Part shown: positions 55,269 to 64,000 of the stretch, piece by piece
Layout: every line of letters starts with the position of its first letter
Numbering within the stretch: position 1 is the first letter of the stretch
Origin: Terribium retamae
Lineage (GTDB): Bacteria; Pseudomonadota; Alphaproteobacteria; Rhizobiales; Rhizobiaceae
Direction of reading: 5' to 3'
Assembly: GCF_022347545.1 (NCBI RefSeq)
Contig: NZ_JAKREW010000002.1
Location: 1-64,000, forward strand
Length of the DNA stretch: 64,000 nt
Position numbers and translations under genes: made by a program
Notes under the pieces: model-generated
What the model was told of the DNA's origin: nothing
The model's input: the letters and a program-made list of their open reading frames with translations, nothing else
Database searches by the model: none

Positions 55269-56141
55269 ATGAAGAAACCTGCCTTTATTCTCGCCGCCCT
55301 GACAGCGATCCTTGCAGCGAACGCTGCCTGGTCCCAAGACATCCAGAGGCAGTCCCAGGACGACGCGTTGCGAGCACGTCTGCCCCAGGAAATCCGCGAC
55401 GCAGGCAAGATGATCGCCGTCAACAACGGCTCGTTCCCTCCTTATGAAATCGTGACCGGCACCGAACTCACCGGGGCGACCAAGGATATATCGACCGCAA
55501 TCGGCGAATTGCTCGGCATCACCATCGACCATGCCTCGGTTGCAGGCCTTCCCGCTCTGCTCAGCGGCATCAATTCCGGCCGCTATCAGTTCGCCATGGG
55601 TCCGGTCGGTGACTATCCCGACCGGCAGAAGGCGAACGACTTCGTCGACTGGGCCCGCGAATATGTCGTCTTCGCTGTAGAAAAAGGCAATCCGTCCGGC
55701 ATCACCTCACTCGATGCGACCTGCGGCAAGCGTATCGCGGTGATGGCCGGCGGCTCGGCGGAAAAGGTCATCAAGGAGCAGTCGAAGAAATGCACGGATG
55801 GCGGAAAATCTGCCGTCGAGGTTCAATCCTACACCGACCAGCCGAGCTCGATCCTGGCCGTGAGATCGAAGCGTTCGGACGCATTCTTCTCCTCGCAGGC
55901 CCCGCTTACATACTTCGTGCAGCAGGCGAACGGCCAGCTCGAACTTGCGGCCGTCGGCCAGGCGAACGGCTTCAAGGACATCTATCAGGGCGCCGTCGTC
56001 AAGAAGGACTCGCCTCTGGGCGGGGTGCTGCTCGATGCCTTCACGATCCTGATCAAGAACGGCACCTATGCCCAGATCATGAAGAAGTGGGGCCTCGAGA
56101 ACAACATGATCGACAAACCCGGCATCAATCAGGGACAGTAG
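55269..56141 (+). CDS. amino-acid-type ABC substrate-binding protein
   Basis: 290 residues with a signal peptide (cleavage after AWSQ or near, about 23). SBP_bac_3 features: NNGSFPPYEIVTGTELTGATKDIS, GRYQFAMGPVGDYPDRQK and a C-terminal LLDAFTILIKNGTYAQIMKKWG. The family binds amino acids or opine-like molecules. Two cysteines (in DATCGKR and SKKCTDG) may form a disulphide. Second gene of the MocR-linked operon; the permease starts three bases after its stop. Confidence 0.9.
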   Translation: MKKPAFILAALTAILAANAAWSQDIQRQSQDDALRARLPQEIRDAGKMIAVNNGSFPPYEIVTGTELTGATKDISTAIGELLGITIDHASVAGLPALLSGINSGRYQFAMGPVGDYPDRQKANDFVDWAREYVVFAVEKGNPSGITSLDATCGKRIAVMAGGSAEKVIKEQSKKCTDGGKSAVEVQSYTDQPSSILAVRSKRSDAFFSSQAPLTYFVQQANGQLELAAVGQANGFKDIYQGAVVKKDSPLGGVLLDAFTILIKNGTYAQIMKKWGLENNMIDKPGINQGQ

Positions 56142-56143
56142 CC

Positions 56144-57046
56144 ATGTCCGGTTTCAACCCGTCGGATGATGCGCTGCGCGATGTCAAACTCGCGCACGTG
56201 CCCTTCCCCCTCCCCCGCGTCGCCCTATGGGCATTCACCCTGGCCGTCGCTCTGGGTTTCGCCTACATCGTTGCGATCAACCCGAACTTCGGCTGGCCGG
56301 TCGTCGCTCAGTATTTCTTCGACCCGACTGTGATGCAGGGTCTGTCGGTGACGCTGGGGCTGACGGTTGTCGCCATGATCATCGGCGTCGCGCTCGGGTT
56401 GATTTTGGCGATCGCACGCATGTCGCAGGACAGGCTGGCGTCTTCGCTGGCGGGACTGTTCATCTGGTTCTTCCGCGGAACGCCGCTGCTGGTGCAGCTC
56501 ATCTTCTGGTACAACATGTCGACGTTGTTCCCGCGCATTTCGATAGGCATCGCGAGCTGGAACACCAATGACCTTATCACGCCCCTGACTGCAGCCATTG
56601 TCGGCCTAGCCCTCAACGAGGCAGCCTATATGGCGGAAATCATCCGCGGCGGCCTGCTTTCGGTGGACAAGGGCCAAGCCGAGACTGCGCAAGCCTTCGG
56701 CATGACCAAGGCGCGCGCTCTGCGCCGCATCATCATTCCGCAGGCGATGAAGTCGATCGTCCCTCCCACCGGCAATCAGCTGATCAGCATGATCAAGGCG
56801 ACCTCTCTGGTCAGCGTGATCGCCATGGCGGATCTGCTCTATTCCGTCCAGTCGATCTACAACCGGACGTTCGAAATCATCCCGCTGCTGCTTGTTGCGG
56901 TCCTGTGGTACCTGCTCATCACGTCGATCCTGAACATCGGGCAAAGTGCCATCGAGCGCCATTACAGCCGCGGAGACCGTGGTCTCACCACCGACAAGAA
57001 AAAGGAAAATCCCATGCCTTCAGGAGCCGTCGATGAGCGCGCCTGA
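56144..57046 (+). CDS. amino-acid-type ABC transporter permease
   Basis: 300 residues. After a polar N-terminus of about 30 residues come five or six membrane helices. [16 protein letters not shown] and [43 protein letters not shown] are the hallmarks of HisM-type permeases. The last 30 residues are charged. Its end overlaps the ATPase start by 14 bases. Confidence 0.92.
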   Translation: MSGFNPSDDALRDVKLAHVPFPLPRVALWAFTLAVALGFAYIVAINPNFGWPVVAQYFFDPTVMQGLSVTLGLTVVAMIIGVALGLILAIARMSQDRLASSLAGLFIWFFRGTPLLVQLIFWYNMSTLFPRISIGIASWNTNDLITPLTAAIVGLALNEAAYMAEIIRGGLLSVDKGQAETAQAFGMTKARALRRIIIPQAMKSIVPPTGNQLISMIKATSLVSVIAMADLLYSVQSIYNRTFEIIPLLLVAVLWYLLITSILNIGQSAIERHYSRGDRGLTTDKKKENPMPSGAVDERA

Positions 57047-57806
57047 AACCGTTCTCGTTCGCGCTCGCGGCGTCCACAAGGCGTTCGGTCCGCTTGAAGT
57101 CCTGAAAGGTATCGACCTGGATGTGGCTGCCGGCGAGGTTGTGGTCATCCTCGGACCGTCCGGCTCGGGCAAGTCGACATTTCTGCGCTGCATCAACCAT
57201 CTCGAGACGATCGATCAAGGCTTTGTCGAGGTGGATGGGGAGCAGATCGGCTTCCGTCTCAAGAACGGCCGGCTTAACAAACTCACCAATCGCGAGATTG
57301 CCGCCCAGCGCAGCAGGATCGGCATGGTGTTCCAGCAGTTCAATCTCTATCCGCATATGACTGCGTTGGAGAATGTGATCGAGGCACCCATCGGAGTGCA
57401 CAAGCAGAGCCGCGACGAAGCCACGCGCTATGCCCGTGAGCTGCTGACACGGGTCGGTCTTTCCGAGAAGTTCGATGCCTATCCCCGGCAATTGTCGGGC
57501 GGCCAGCAACAGCGCGTGGCGATCGCGCGTGCCCTGGCGATCCGCCCACGCTTGATGCTCTTCGACGAACCCACCTCTGCACTCGACCCCGAGCTCGTTG
57601 GCGAAGTGTTGGCCACGATGCGCGACCTGGCCAAGGAAGGGCTCACCATGATCGTCGTCACGCACGAGATCGGTTTTGCCAAGGAGGCTGCCGACCGCGT
57701 CGTCTTCATGGATGGGGGCGTTGTCGTCGAACAGGGACCTCCCGGTGAAGTTCTGGCCAATCCCAAACACGCCCGGACCAGAAGTTTCCTCAGCCGCTTC
57801 ATCTGA
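57033..57806 (+). CDS. amino-acid-type ABC transporter ATPase
   Basis: 257 residues. Walker [10 protein letters not shown] at about 41-49, signature [13 protein letters not shown], Walker [15 protein letters not shown] and H-loop in VVTHEIGFA, all as in GlnQ/HisP ATPases. ATG 57033 follows CAGGAG and lies inside the permease gene. The amidohydrolase starts 29 bases after its stop. Confidence 0.93.
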   Translation: MSAPETVLVRARGVHKAFGPLEVLKGIDLDVAAGEVVVILGPSGSGKSTFLRCINHLETIDQGFVEVDGEQIGFRLKNGRLNKLTNREIAAQRSRIGMVFQQFNLYPHMTALENVIEAPIGVHKQSRDEATRYARELLTRVGLSEKFDAYPRQLSGGQQQRVAIARALAIRPRLMLFDEPTSALDPELVGEVLATMRDLAKEGLTMIVVTHEIGFAKEAADRVVFMDGGVVVEQGPPGEVLANPKHARTRSFLSRFI

Positions 57807-57835
57807 TCGCCGCGTACGACCAAGGAACACATTTC

Positions 57836-59020
57836 ATGGCCCCTGCTTCAAATCAGTTCGCCCGCATCTCGGATCTCGAGGACCGGGCCGGGGAACTCGT
57901 CGCGACACGCCGGCACCTCCACGCCCATCCGGAATTGTCCTTCGAAGAGCATGAAACGGCCTCCTATGTCGCCGGACAGCTCGAAAGCTGGGGCTACGAG
58001 GTGACAAGGAATGTCGGCGGTCTCGGTGTCGTGGGGCGTCTGAAGCAAGGCAATGGCGGTCGCAGCATCGCGATCCGTGCAGACATGGATGCCTTGCCGA
58101 TTCAGGAAGCCACCGGCTTGTCCTATGCCAGCACGACCGACGGGAAGATGCATGCCTGCGGCCACGACGGCCATACGACCATGTTGCTCGGCGCCGCCGA
58201 ATATCTTGCGCGCACACGCCATTTCAATGGGACGATCAACCTGATCTTCCAGCCGGCGGAAGAGGCCGGCAAGGGGAGTGGCGCCCAAGCCATGATCGCG
58301 GACGGGCTTTTCGAACGCTTCCCCTGCGATGCGATCTTTGGCCTGCACAACCATCCGGGCGCACCGGCAGGGACCTTCCTGATGCGATCAGGACCGTTGA
58401 TGGCTGCAGCCGACACGGCCACGATCACCATCGCCGGCCGCGGCGGCCACGCGTCCCGCCCACATCTGACGGTCGATCCGATTGTCGTTGCCGCTAACAT
58501 GGTCATGACGTTGCAGACAATCGTGTCGCGCAACGTCAATCCGACGGAGACCGCCGTCGTGACGGTCGGAACCATTCACGGCGGAACCGCGTCCAACGTG
58601 ATACCCGAAAGCGCGGAAATAACCGTCAGCATCCGTTCCTTTTCGCCCGAGGTGCGCGACACACTCGAGCAGCGGGTACGTGACATCGCTTCTTCGGTAG
58701 CCGGGGCGCATGGCGCCAGCGTTTCCATCGATTATGAACGCGGCTACCCGGTGGTCATCAACTCGGAACAGGAAACCGCCTTCGCCAGCGAGGTGGCCAG
58801 GGAACTGGTGGGAGAAGACAAGGTCGGCATCTGCCCGATGATTCCAGGCAGCGAGGACTTCGCTTATTTTCTGGAACACAAGCCGGGCTGCTTCCTGCGC
58901 CTCGGAAACGGTGTCGATTCCGCGATCCTGCACAGCTCGAAATACGACTTCAATGACGACAGCCTGACCACCGGCGCTGCAATGTGGGCCCGACTGACGG
59001 AGCGGTTTCTGTCCGCCTAA
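57836..59020 (+). CDS. M20D family amidohydrolase (hippurate hydrolase/IAA-amino acid hydrolase-like)
   Basis: 394 residues, soluble. Metal-site segments are DMDALP at 83-88, HACGHDGH at 106-113 with the metal-binding Cys and His, and AEEAGKG near 140. These define the subgroup that cleaves N-acyl amino acids such as hippurate or indole-3-acetyl amino acids. At the end of an importer operon it probably splits the imported amide into an acid and an amino acid. The acid could feed the dihydroxyphthalate-decarboxylase-like protein; this is inference. Confidence 0.9.
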   Translation: MAPASNQFARISDLEDRAGELVATRRHLHAHPELSFEEHETASYVAGQLESWGYEVTRNVGGLGVVGRLKQGNGGRSIAIRADMDALPIQEATGLSYASTTDGKMHACGHDGHTTMLLGAAEYLARTRHFNGTINLIFQPAEEAGKGSGAQAMIADGLFERFPCDAIFGLHNHPGAPAGTFLMRSGPLMAAADTATITIAGRGGHASRPHLTVDPIVVAANMVMTLQTIVSRNVNPTETAVVTVGTIHGGTASNVIPESAEITVSIRSFSPEVRDTLEQRVRDIASSVAGAHGASVSIDYERGYPVVINSEQETAFASEVARELVGEDKVGICPMIPGSEDFAYFLEHKPGCFLRLGNGVDSAILHSSKYDFNDDSLTTGAAMWARLTERFLSA

Positions 59021-59179
59021 GACGACCGGGCAGCGGAATCGAAGCGGTATCCCGGCTAGTCTCAATGATCGGCCGGGCACTTCGGCCTACACGGTCTGGA
59101 GAGTGCAGGCATCTCCGGCGCGGAATGCTGCTACGGTCGGCTCCAGCCGGTGACGGCTGGAATAGCCTTCCCGCAAATG

Positions 59180-59204
59180 AAAACCGGAAGCACAAGGCTT
59201 CCGG
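59180..59204 (-). terminator. Rho-independent terminator of gapR
   Basis: In minus orientation CCGGAAGC (59204-59197) pairs with GCTTCCGG (59191-59184) around a five-base loop, followed by TTTT. It lies 45 bases after the gapR stop. Confidence 0.85.
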
Positions 59205-59248
59205 ACCAACTCACGATTTCTCGTACGGCCTTGCCGCGCCGAGAAAAA

Positions 59249-59509
59249 TCACACCATGCCGAGCGCGGCCTTGTACAGATCAAGGATCGATTCCGCTTCC
59301 TGGCGCTCGGCCTGGTCCTGCTTGCGCAGGCGCACGATGGTGCGGATCGCCTTGGTGTCGAAGCCTGTGCCTTTGGCTTCCGCATAGACGTCCTTGATGT
59401 CGTCCGCGATCGTCTTCTTCTCTTCCTCGAGACGCTCGATGCGCTCGATGAGCGCGCGCAACTGGCCGGCGGCTACAGTCTGGCTGGTTTCGGTGATTTC
59501 GTCGGCCAT
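59249..59509 (-). CDS. gapR: GapR nucleoid-associated protein (DUF2312)
   Basis: 86 residues, nearly all alpha-helix with a coiled-coil-like first half ([23 protein letters not shown]) and a basic second half ([20 protein letters not shown]) that contacts DNA. DUF2312 is the GapR family of alphaproteobacteria, which clamps overtwisted AT-rich DNA ahead of replication and transcription. Length and sequence are typical. ATG 59509 has GGAG six bases upstream; the four-residue longer form is unlikely. It is followed by a terminator and stands alone. Confidence 0.93.
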   Translation of the reverse strand: MADEITETSQTVAAGQLRALIERIERLEEEKKTIADDIKDVYAEAKGTGFDTKAIRTIVRLRKQDQAERQEAESILDLYKAALGMV

Positions 59510-59635
59510 AATGGTCTCCATTCTTCTTCAGCGGCCACGACTCGGGCAAGCGGCAGCCGGTTTTCCGGCCGGTTCGATGCCCGACCGGACATGGCAGGTC
59601 AAGGCCTGATTGTCAGCAATGCCTCTGGTATTGCC

Positions 59636-62600
59636 TCAGCCGAACACCACCAGGAGATCCTTGGCATCGATCTGATCACCTGCCTTGACCAGCACCTCGG
59701 CAACGACGCCGTCGCGCTCGGCATGCAGCGCGGTCTCCATCTTCATCGCTTCGATGGAGAGCAGTACGTCACCGGCCTTGACGCTCTGGCCAGCGGAGAC
59801 CGATACGCCCGAAACCACACCAGGCATCGGCGCCCCGAGATGCGCGTCGTTTCCGGGCTCGGACTTCGGCCTGGCCTTGCCGTTCGAAGCGCCATGCGCC
59901 CGGTCCGGTACCTTGACGCGGCGAGGCTGGCCGTTCAGCTCGAAGAAGACGGTGACCATGCCCTTCTCGTCGGTATCGCCGACAGCGAGGCAGCGAATGA
60001 CCAGCGTCTTGCCCTTTTCGATATCGACGAAAACCTCATCTTCCGGCTTCATGCCGTAGAAATAGGTCGGGGTCGGCAACACGCTGACCGGACCATAAGT
60101 CTCCTGGGCGGCAGCGAAATCGGAAAACACCTTCGGATACATCAGCCATGAGGCGAACTCGTTCTCGGCCAGCTTTCGGCCGAGCTTCTCCTCGATCTCC
60201 TTGCGGCTCTTCTTCAGGTCCGCCGGCTTGAGCAGCGATCCCGGACGCACCGTGATCGGCTTGTCGCCTTTCAGCGCCTTCTTCTGCAAGGCTTGCGGCC
60301 AGCCGCCCGGCGATTGACCGAGATCACCACGCAGCATCGAAACGACGGAATCGGGGAAGGCGATATCCTTCGCCGGGTTCTCGACATCGGAGACCGTCAG
60401 GTCCTGGCTGACCATCATCAGCGCCATGTCGCCAACGACCTTGGAGGACGGCGTCACCTTGACGATATCGCCGAACATCAGGTTGACGTCGTGATAGGCC
60501 TGGGCCACCTCGTGCCAGCGTGTTTCCAACCCGAGCGAACGCGCCTGTTCCTTGAGGTTGGTGAACTGCCCACCGGGCATCTCGTGCAGATAGACTTCGG
60601 AAGCCGGTCCTTTGAGGTCACTTTCGAAGGCGGCATACTGGTTGCGCACCGCTTCCCAGTAGAACGAGATCTTGCGGATCCACTTCGGATCGAGACCCGG
60701 GTCGCGGTCGGTACCTTTCAACGCCTCGACGATTGAGCCCAGGCAAGGCTGCGACGTGTTCCCGGAGAAGGCATCCATAGCCGCGTCGACCGCATCGACA
60801 CCGCTCTCCACCGCTGCCAGCACGGTCGCTGCCGACAGGCCGGAGGTATCGTGCGTGTGGAAATGGATGGGCAGGTCGGTCGCTTCGCGCAGCGCCTTGA
60901 ACAGAACGCGCGCGGCCGCCGGCTTGAGCAGACCGGCCATGTCCTTGACGGCGATGATGTGCGCACCGGCAGCTTCTAGCTCCTTGGCCAGCCCGACATA
61001 ATAGTTCAGGCTGTATTTGGCCCTGTCCGGATCGAGGATATCGCCGGTGTAGCACATCGCCGCTTCGACCAGCTTGCCCTCGGCGCCGACTGCATCCATG
61101 GCGACGCGCATGTTTTCGACCCAGTTAAGGCAGTCGAAGACGCGGAACAGGTCGATGCCGCCTTCCGCGGCCTGTTTGACGAAATGCTGCACCACATTGT
61201 CGGGATAATTGGTGTAGCCGACGCCATTGGCGCCGCGCAGCAGCATCTGCAGAAGGATATTCGGCGCCCGTTCGCGCACCAGCGACAGCCGCTCCCACGG
61301 ATCCTCGGTCAGGAAGCGCATGGCCACGTCGAACGTGGCGCCACCCCAGCATTCGAGCGACAGCAGCTGCGGCAAGGCACGTGCATAGGTGCCGGCGATA
61401 CGCGCGATGTCATGCGTGCGCATGCGCGTCGCCAGCAACGACTGGTGTCCGTCACGCATGGTCGTGTCGGTGACCAGTACCTGATCTTGTTCGCGCATCC
61501 ATCTGGCGAAGCCTTCCGGACCAAGCTGGTCGAGCTTCTGCTTGGTTCCGTCCGGAATCGGTGCCGTGAACCATGGGATGATCGGCGCAGCCGCATCCGG
61601 GTTCGGCTTCGGCCGGCCGCGCGTCTCGGGGTGACCGTTGACGGTCACGTCAGCCAGATAGTTGAGCAATTTGGTCGCGCGATCCTGACGCTTGACCTGC
61701 GCGAACAGTTCCGGCGTCGAGTCGATGAACTTCGTCGTGTAGGAATTGTCGGCGAAGCTCGGGTGATTGATGATCGCTTCGAGGAAAGTGAGGTTGGTTG
61801 CCACGCCGCGGATGCGGAACTCGCGCAGGGCGCGGTTCATGCGGGAGATCGCTTCATCCGAGGTCGCCGCCCAAGCTGTGACTTTCTCGAGCAGCGGATC
61901 GTAGTAGCGGGTGATCACCGCGCCCGAATAGGCCGTGCCACCATCCAGCCGAATGCCGAAACCAGTGGCGCCGCGATAAGCAGTGATGCGACCATAGTCG
62001 GGAATGAAGTTCTGCTCCGGATCCTCGGTCGTGATGCGGCACTGCAGGGCATGGCCGTTCAGCCGGATATCCTTCTGCGCCGGCACACCCGATTCCGGCG
62101 TGCCGATGGCGAAGTCGTCGAGGATGTGGATCTGTGCCTTGACGATATCGATACCGGTCACCTGCTCGGTGACGGTGTGTTCCACCTGGATACGCGGATT
62201 GACCTCGATGAAGTAGAACTTGCCGGTATCGGCATCTTGCAGGAACTCGACCGTGCCGGCGCCGATATAGCTGGTCTCGTTGGCGATCTTCAGCGCATAG
62301 CCGCACAGCTCCTGGCGCAGTTCGTTGCTGAGATAGGGTGCGGGGGCCCGCTCCACCACCTTCTGGTTGCGGCGCTGGATCGAACAGTCACGCTCGAACA
62401 GATGCACGGCGTTGCCATGCGTGTCGCCGAGGATCTGCACCTCGACGTGGCGGGCCCGCTCGATCAGCTTTTCGAGATAGACCTCATCCTTGCCGAAAGC
62501 CGCCTTGGCTTCGCGTTTGCCCTCGGTGACCTCGCGGATGAGATCGGCTTCGCTGCGGATGGCGCGCATGCCACGCCCGCCACCGCCCCAGGAGGCCTTG

Positions 62601-63094
62601 AGCATGACCGGATAACCGATCGCCTTGGCCAACTTCTTGATTTCCTCGGCATCGTCCGGAAGCGGATCGGTCGCCGGCACGACAGGCACGCCGACTTCGA
62701 TGGCAAGGTTGCGCGCCGCCACCTTGTTGCCAAGCCGACGCATGGTCTCCGGCTTCGGACCGATGAAGGTGATGCCGTTGGCGACGCAGGCCTCGGCGAA
62801 TTCGGGGCTCTCAGACAGAAGGCCATATCCCGGATGGATGGCGTCCGCGCCCGAGAGTTTGGCAACACGGATCACCTCGTCGATCGACAGGTAGCTTTCG
62901 ATCGGACCCATGTCCTTGGCAAGCCAGGGACCGCGACCGACCTGGTAGCTCTCGTCGGCCTTGAAGCGATGCAGCGAGTATTTGTCCTCCTCCGCCCAGA
63001 TCGCCACCGTTTTGAGTCCCAGTTCGTTGGCCGCGCGAAACACGCGGATTGCGATCTCGGAACGGTTGGCGACAAGGATCTTCGTGATTGCCAA
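59636..63094 (-). CDS. pyc: pyruvate carboxylase
   Basis: 1152 residues, full length. It carboxylates pyruvate to oxaloacetate, replenishing the TCA cycle. Domain order: biotin carboxylase (about 1-470, with the ATP-grasp glycine loop SWGGGGRGM), carboxyltransferase TIM barrel (about 540-820, with TTMRDGHQSL), allosteric linker, and biotin carrier with EAMKMET, the biotin lysine being K1118. The start is TTG at 63094 with GGAG seven bases upstream: this gives the family's LAITKILVANRSEIAIR beginning, while the longer ATG-initiated frame from 63169 would read through a RIME-like repeat. Confidence 0.97.
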   Translation of the reverse strand: MAITKILVANRSEIAIRVFRAANELGLKTVAIWAEEDKYSLHRFKADESYQVGRGPWLAKDMGPIESYLSIDEVIRVAKLSGADAIHPGYGLLSESPEFAEACVANGITFIGPKPETMRRLGNKVAARNLAIEVGVPVVPATDPLPDDAEEIKKLAKAIGYPVMLKASWGGGGRGMRAIRSEADLIREVTEGKREAKAAFGKDEVYLEKLIERARHVEVQILGDTHGNAVHLFERDCSIQRRNQKVVERAPAPYLSNELRQELCGYALKIANETSYIGAGTVEFLQDADTGKFYFIEVNPRIQVEHTVTEQVTGIDIVKAQIHILDDFAIGTPESGVPAQKDIRLNGHALQCRITTEDPEQNFIPDYGRITAYRGATGFGIRLDGGTAYSGAVITRYYDPLLEKVTAWAATSDEAISRMNRALREFRIRGVATNLTFLEAIINHPSFADNSYTTKFIDSTPELFAQVKRQDRATKLLNYLADVTVNGHPETRGRPKPNPDAAAPIIPWFTAPIPDGTKQKLDQLGPEGFARWMREQDQVLVTDTTMRDGHQSLLATRMRTHDIARIAGTYARALPQLLSLECWGGATFDVAMRFLTEDPWERLSLVRERAPNILLQMLLRGANGVGYTNYPDNVVQHFVKQAAEGGIDLFRVFDCLNWVENMRVAMDAVGAEGKLVEAAMCYTGDILDPDRAKYSLNYYVGLAKELEAAGAHIIAVKDMAGLLKPAAARVLFKALREATDLPIHFHTHDTSGLSAATVLAAVESGVDAVDAAMDAFSGNTSQPCLGSIVEALKGTDRDPGLDPKWIRKISFYWEAVRNQYAAFESDLKGPASEVYLHEMPGGQFTNLKEQARSLGLETRWHEVAQAYHDVNLMFGDIVKVTPSSKVVGDMALMMVSQDLTVSDVENPAKDIAFPDSVVSMLRGDLGQSPGGWPQALQKKALKGDKPITVRPGSLLKPADLKKSRKEIEEKLGRKLAENEFASWLMYPKVFSDFAAAQETYGPVSVLPTPTYFYGMKPEDEVFVDIEKGKTLVIRCLAVGDTDEKGMVTVFFELNGQPRRVKVPDRAHGASNGKARPKSEPGNDAHLGAPMPGVVSGVSVSAGQSVKAGDVLLSIEAMKMETALHAERDGVVAEVLVKAGDQIDAKDLLVVFG

Positions 63095-63116
63095 GGAGGT
63101 ACTCCAGCCGACCAGA

Positions 63117-63212
63117 GCAATTCCAGGAAAAGCGCGTAGCGTTTTCTGCCTGGAATTGCGTAAAAACAAAGAGTTAGAGCGTTTACGCGTTCCGTGAGAA
63201 CGGAAACGCTCT
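63117..63212. repeat. RIME-like mosaic palindromic element upstream of pyc
   Basis: Two palindromes. GCAATTCCAGG (63117-63127) pairs with CCTGGAATTGC (63149-63159); an A-rich linker follows, then AGAGCGTTT (63176-63184) pairs with AAACGCTCT (63204-63212). The order of parts is that of the rhizobial RIME. It ends 22 bases before the pyc start, so it lies in the pyc leader or promoter region. The rest of the gap up to 63429 shows no gene. Confidence 0.8.
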
Positions 63213-63429
63213 ATCGAAGAAAGGCGGGCGCATGATTAGCGGGAAAATGCTGCAGTGCAACTAAAATAAGCACCCCTGCGGAATGAATACGGATCAGGCA
63301 ACGGCGGCACTCGGAAGCGAGAAAGCCATCGAAAATTCCGTTGCGGCATGGGGACAGGAATCGCCAGGATAATCGTGCCCGCGGGCGACTCTCCCCGGTC
63401 GTTTTCTGAATAAACTGACCTGCAAAACG

Positions 63430-63455
63430 AAAAATGCCCGGCGCTCGGCCGGGCA
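63430..63455 (-). terminator. Rho-independent terminator of branched-chain amino-acid binding protein gene
   Basis: In minus orientation TGCCCGGC (63455-63448) pairs with GCCGGGCA (63442-63435) around a five-base loop, followed by TTTTT. It lies 24 bases after the gene's stop. Confidence 0.92.
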
Positions 63456-63478
63456 TCTCATCAGGATTGAACGAAAGA

Positions 63479-64000
63479 TCAGTCGACCTTCGGCACGTAG
63501 GTATACTTGCCGTCGTCGCCCTTCTTCCAGATGTACATGACGTAGCCCGGAAGCTTGGGGTCACCCTTTTCATCATAGGAGAGTTCGCCGAGAACGGTCT
63601 TGAACGGACCCTTCTCGTGCATCGCCTTGGCGACCTCCTGGGTGTCGTTCGACTTGGCGGCGGCCGCGGCCTGAGCGATCACCTGCACGGCTGCATAGGA
63701 GTACAGCGTGTAGGCTTCCGGCTCGAAGCCCTGGGCGCGGAACTTCGCAACCAGGTCGTTGTTGGCCGGGTTGAGGCGCGGATCGGCACCGAACGTGTTC
63801 AGCGTGCCTGCTACCGCGTCGCCGGCGATCGAGGCAAGCTCGTTCGAGACGATGCCGTCACCCGACATCAGAGGGGCCTTCAGGCCCTGGTCGGTCGACT
63901 GGCGGATGATCAGGCCGGCTTCGGTGTGGAGGCCACCCCAGTAGATCAGGGTGACGCCAGCTTCCTTCATCTTGGCGATCAGAGCCGAGAAGTCCTTGTC
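63479..64000 (-). CDS. branched-chain amino-acid ABC substrate-binding protein, C-terminal part
   Basis: The frame runs off the right edge of the window, so only about the last 174 residues are seen and the start is missing. Segments [48 protein letters not shown] and [20 protein letters not shown] are those of LivJ/LivK-type periplasmic proteins for leucine, isoleucine and valine. The end ([19 protein letters not shown]) is the usual C-terminus of the family in rhizobia. A strong terminator follows, so it is probably the only or last gene of its transcript. Confidence 0.9.
   Translation of the reverse strand, partial: DKDFSALIAKMKEAGVTLIYWGGLHTEAGLIIRQSTDQGLKAPLMSGDGIVSNELASIAGDAVAGTLNTFGADPRLNPANNDLVAKFRAQGFEPEAYTLYSYAAVQVIAQAAAAAKSNDTQEVAKAMHEKGPFKTVLGELSYDEKGDPKLPGYVMYIWKKGDDGKYTYVPKVD

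Noticed and set aside
61184..63139. 651-codon plus-strand open frame
   Set aside because: It is the complement of the biotin carboxylase part of pyruvate carboxylase. The translation is His/Arg/Asp-rich and shows no family features.
63095..63169. ATG-initiated longer pyruvate carboxylase
   Set aside because: The extra 25 codons run through a palindromic repeat; the TTG at 63094 gives the conserved N-terminus with correct spacing.

Overview
The window looks like chromosome of an alphaproteobacterium of the order Hyphomicrobiales (Rhizobiales), most like the Mesorhizobium/Aminobacter/Phyllobacteriaceae group. The evidence is high GC, a serC-serA pair behind a candidate serC leader, a GapR (DUF2312) nucleoid protein, a RpoH2-like sigma factor, DUF930 and DUF2865 proteins, many ABC importers, and copies of a RIME-like palindromic intergenic element. 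The genus is an inference from gene content; no alignment was run.

Layout. 1-183: a contig-edge homopolymer with a run of 30 C. 184-5308: remnant of a phage or phage satellite: large terminase, HNH nuclease, winged-helix protein, small Xre regulator with a palindromic operator, and hypothetical genes. No small terminase, portal or capsid gene is seen. 5291-14.6 kb: core genes: serC leader, serC, serA, an EamA exporter, purA, a Pro-rich membrane protein, and DUF930 and DUF2865 envelope proteins. 14.9-23.3 kb: DUF551-like protein, Uup-like ABC-F ATPase with thiN, a TPP riboswitch driving thiBPQ, and an M48 lipoprotein protease. 23.3-29.4 kb: a MarR gene divergent from a small membrane protein, a RpoH-type sigma factor, a polar amino-acid importer, msrB, and an MBL-fold protein with a zinc ribbon. 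29.6-34.1 kb: an NMT1/SsuA-type importer convergent with a lactate permease. 34.3-34.7 kb: a frameshifted DUF4268 gene.

34.9-42.6 kb is a seven-gene catabolic operon on the minus strand: a ROK regulator without the usual zinc cysteines, an M20 peptidase, two paralogous sugar-type binding proteins, a permease, a YhfX-family PLP protein and a single-domain ATPase. 42.7-47.7 kb: nitronate monooxygenase, a MarR regulator and a paired SMR exporter sharing an operator sequence, a GNAT, and a flavin reductase with a luciferase-like monooxygenase. 48-52.7 kb: a LysR regulator, a proVWX glycine-betaine importer and an Xre protein. 52.8-59 kb: a MocR regulator divergent from a five-gene operon (dihydroxyphthalate-decarboxylase-like protein, amino-acid ABC importer, M20D amidohydrolase). 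59.2-64 kb: gapR, pyruvate carboxylase, and a truncated branched-chain amino-acid binding protein.

The best candidates for undescribed biology are the ROK/M20/dual-binding-protein/YhfX operon, the MocR/amidohydrolase operon, and the MarR/SMR regulon with a repeated operator. All three are inferences from gene neighbourhood.
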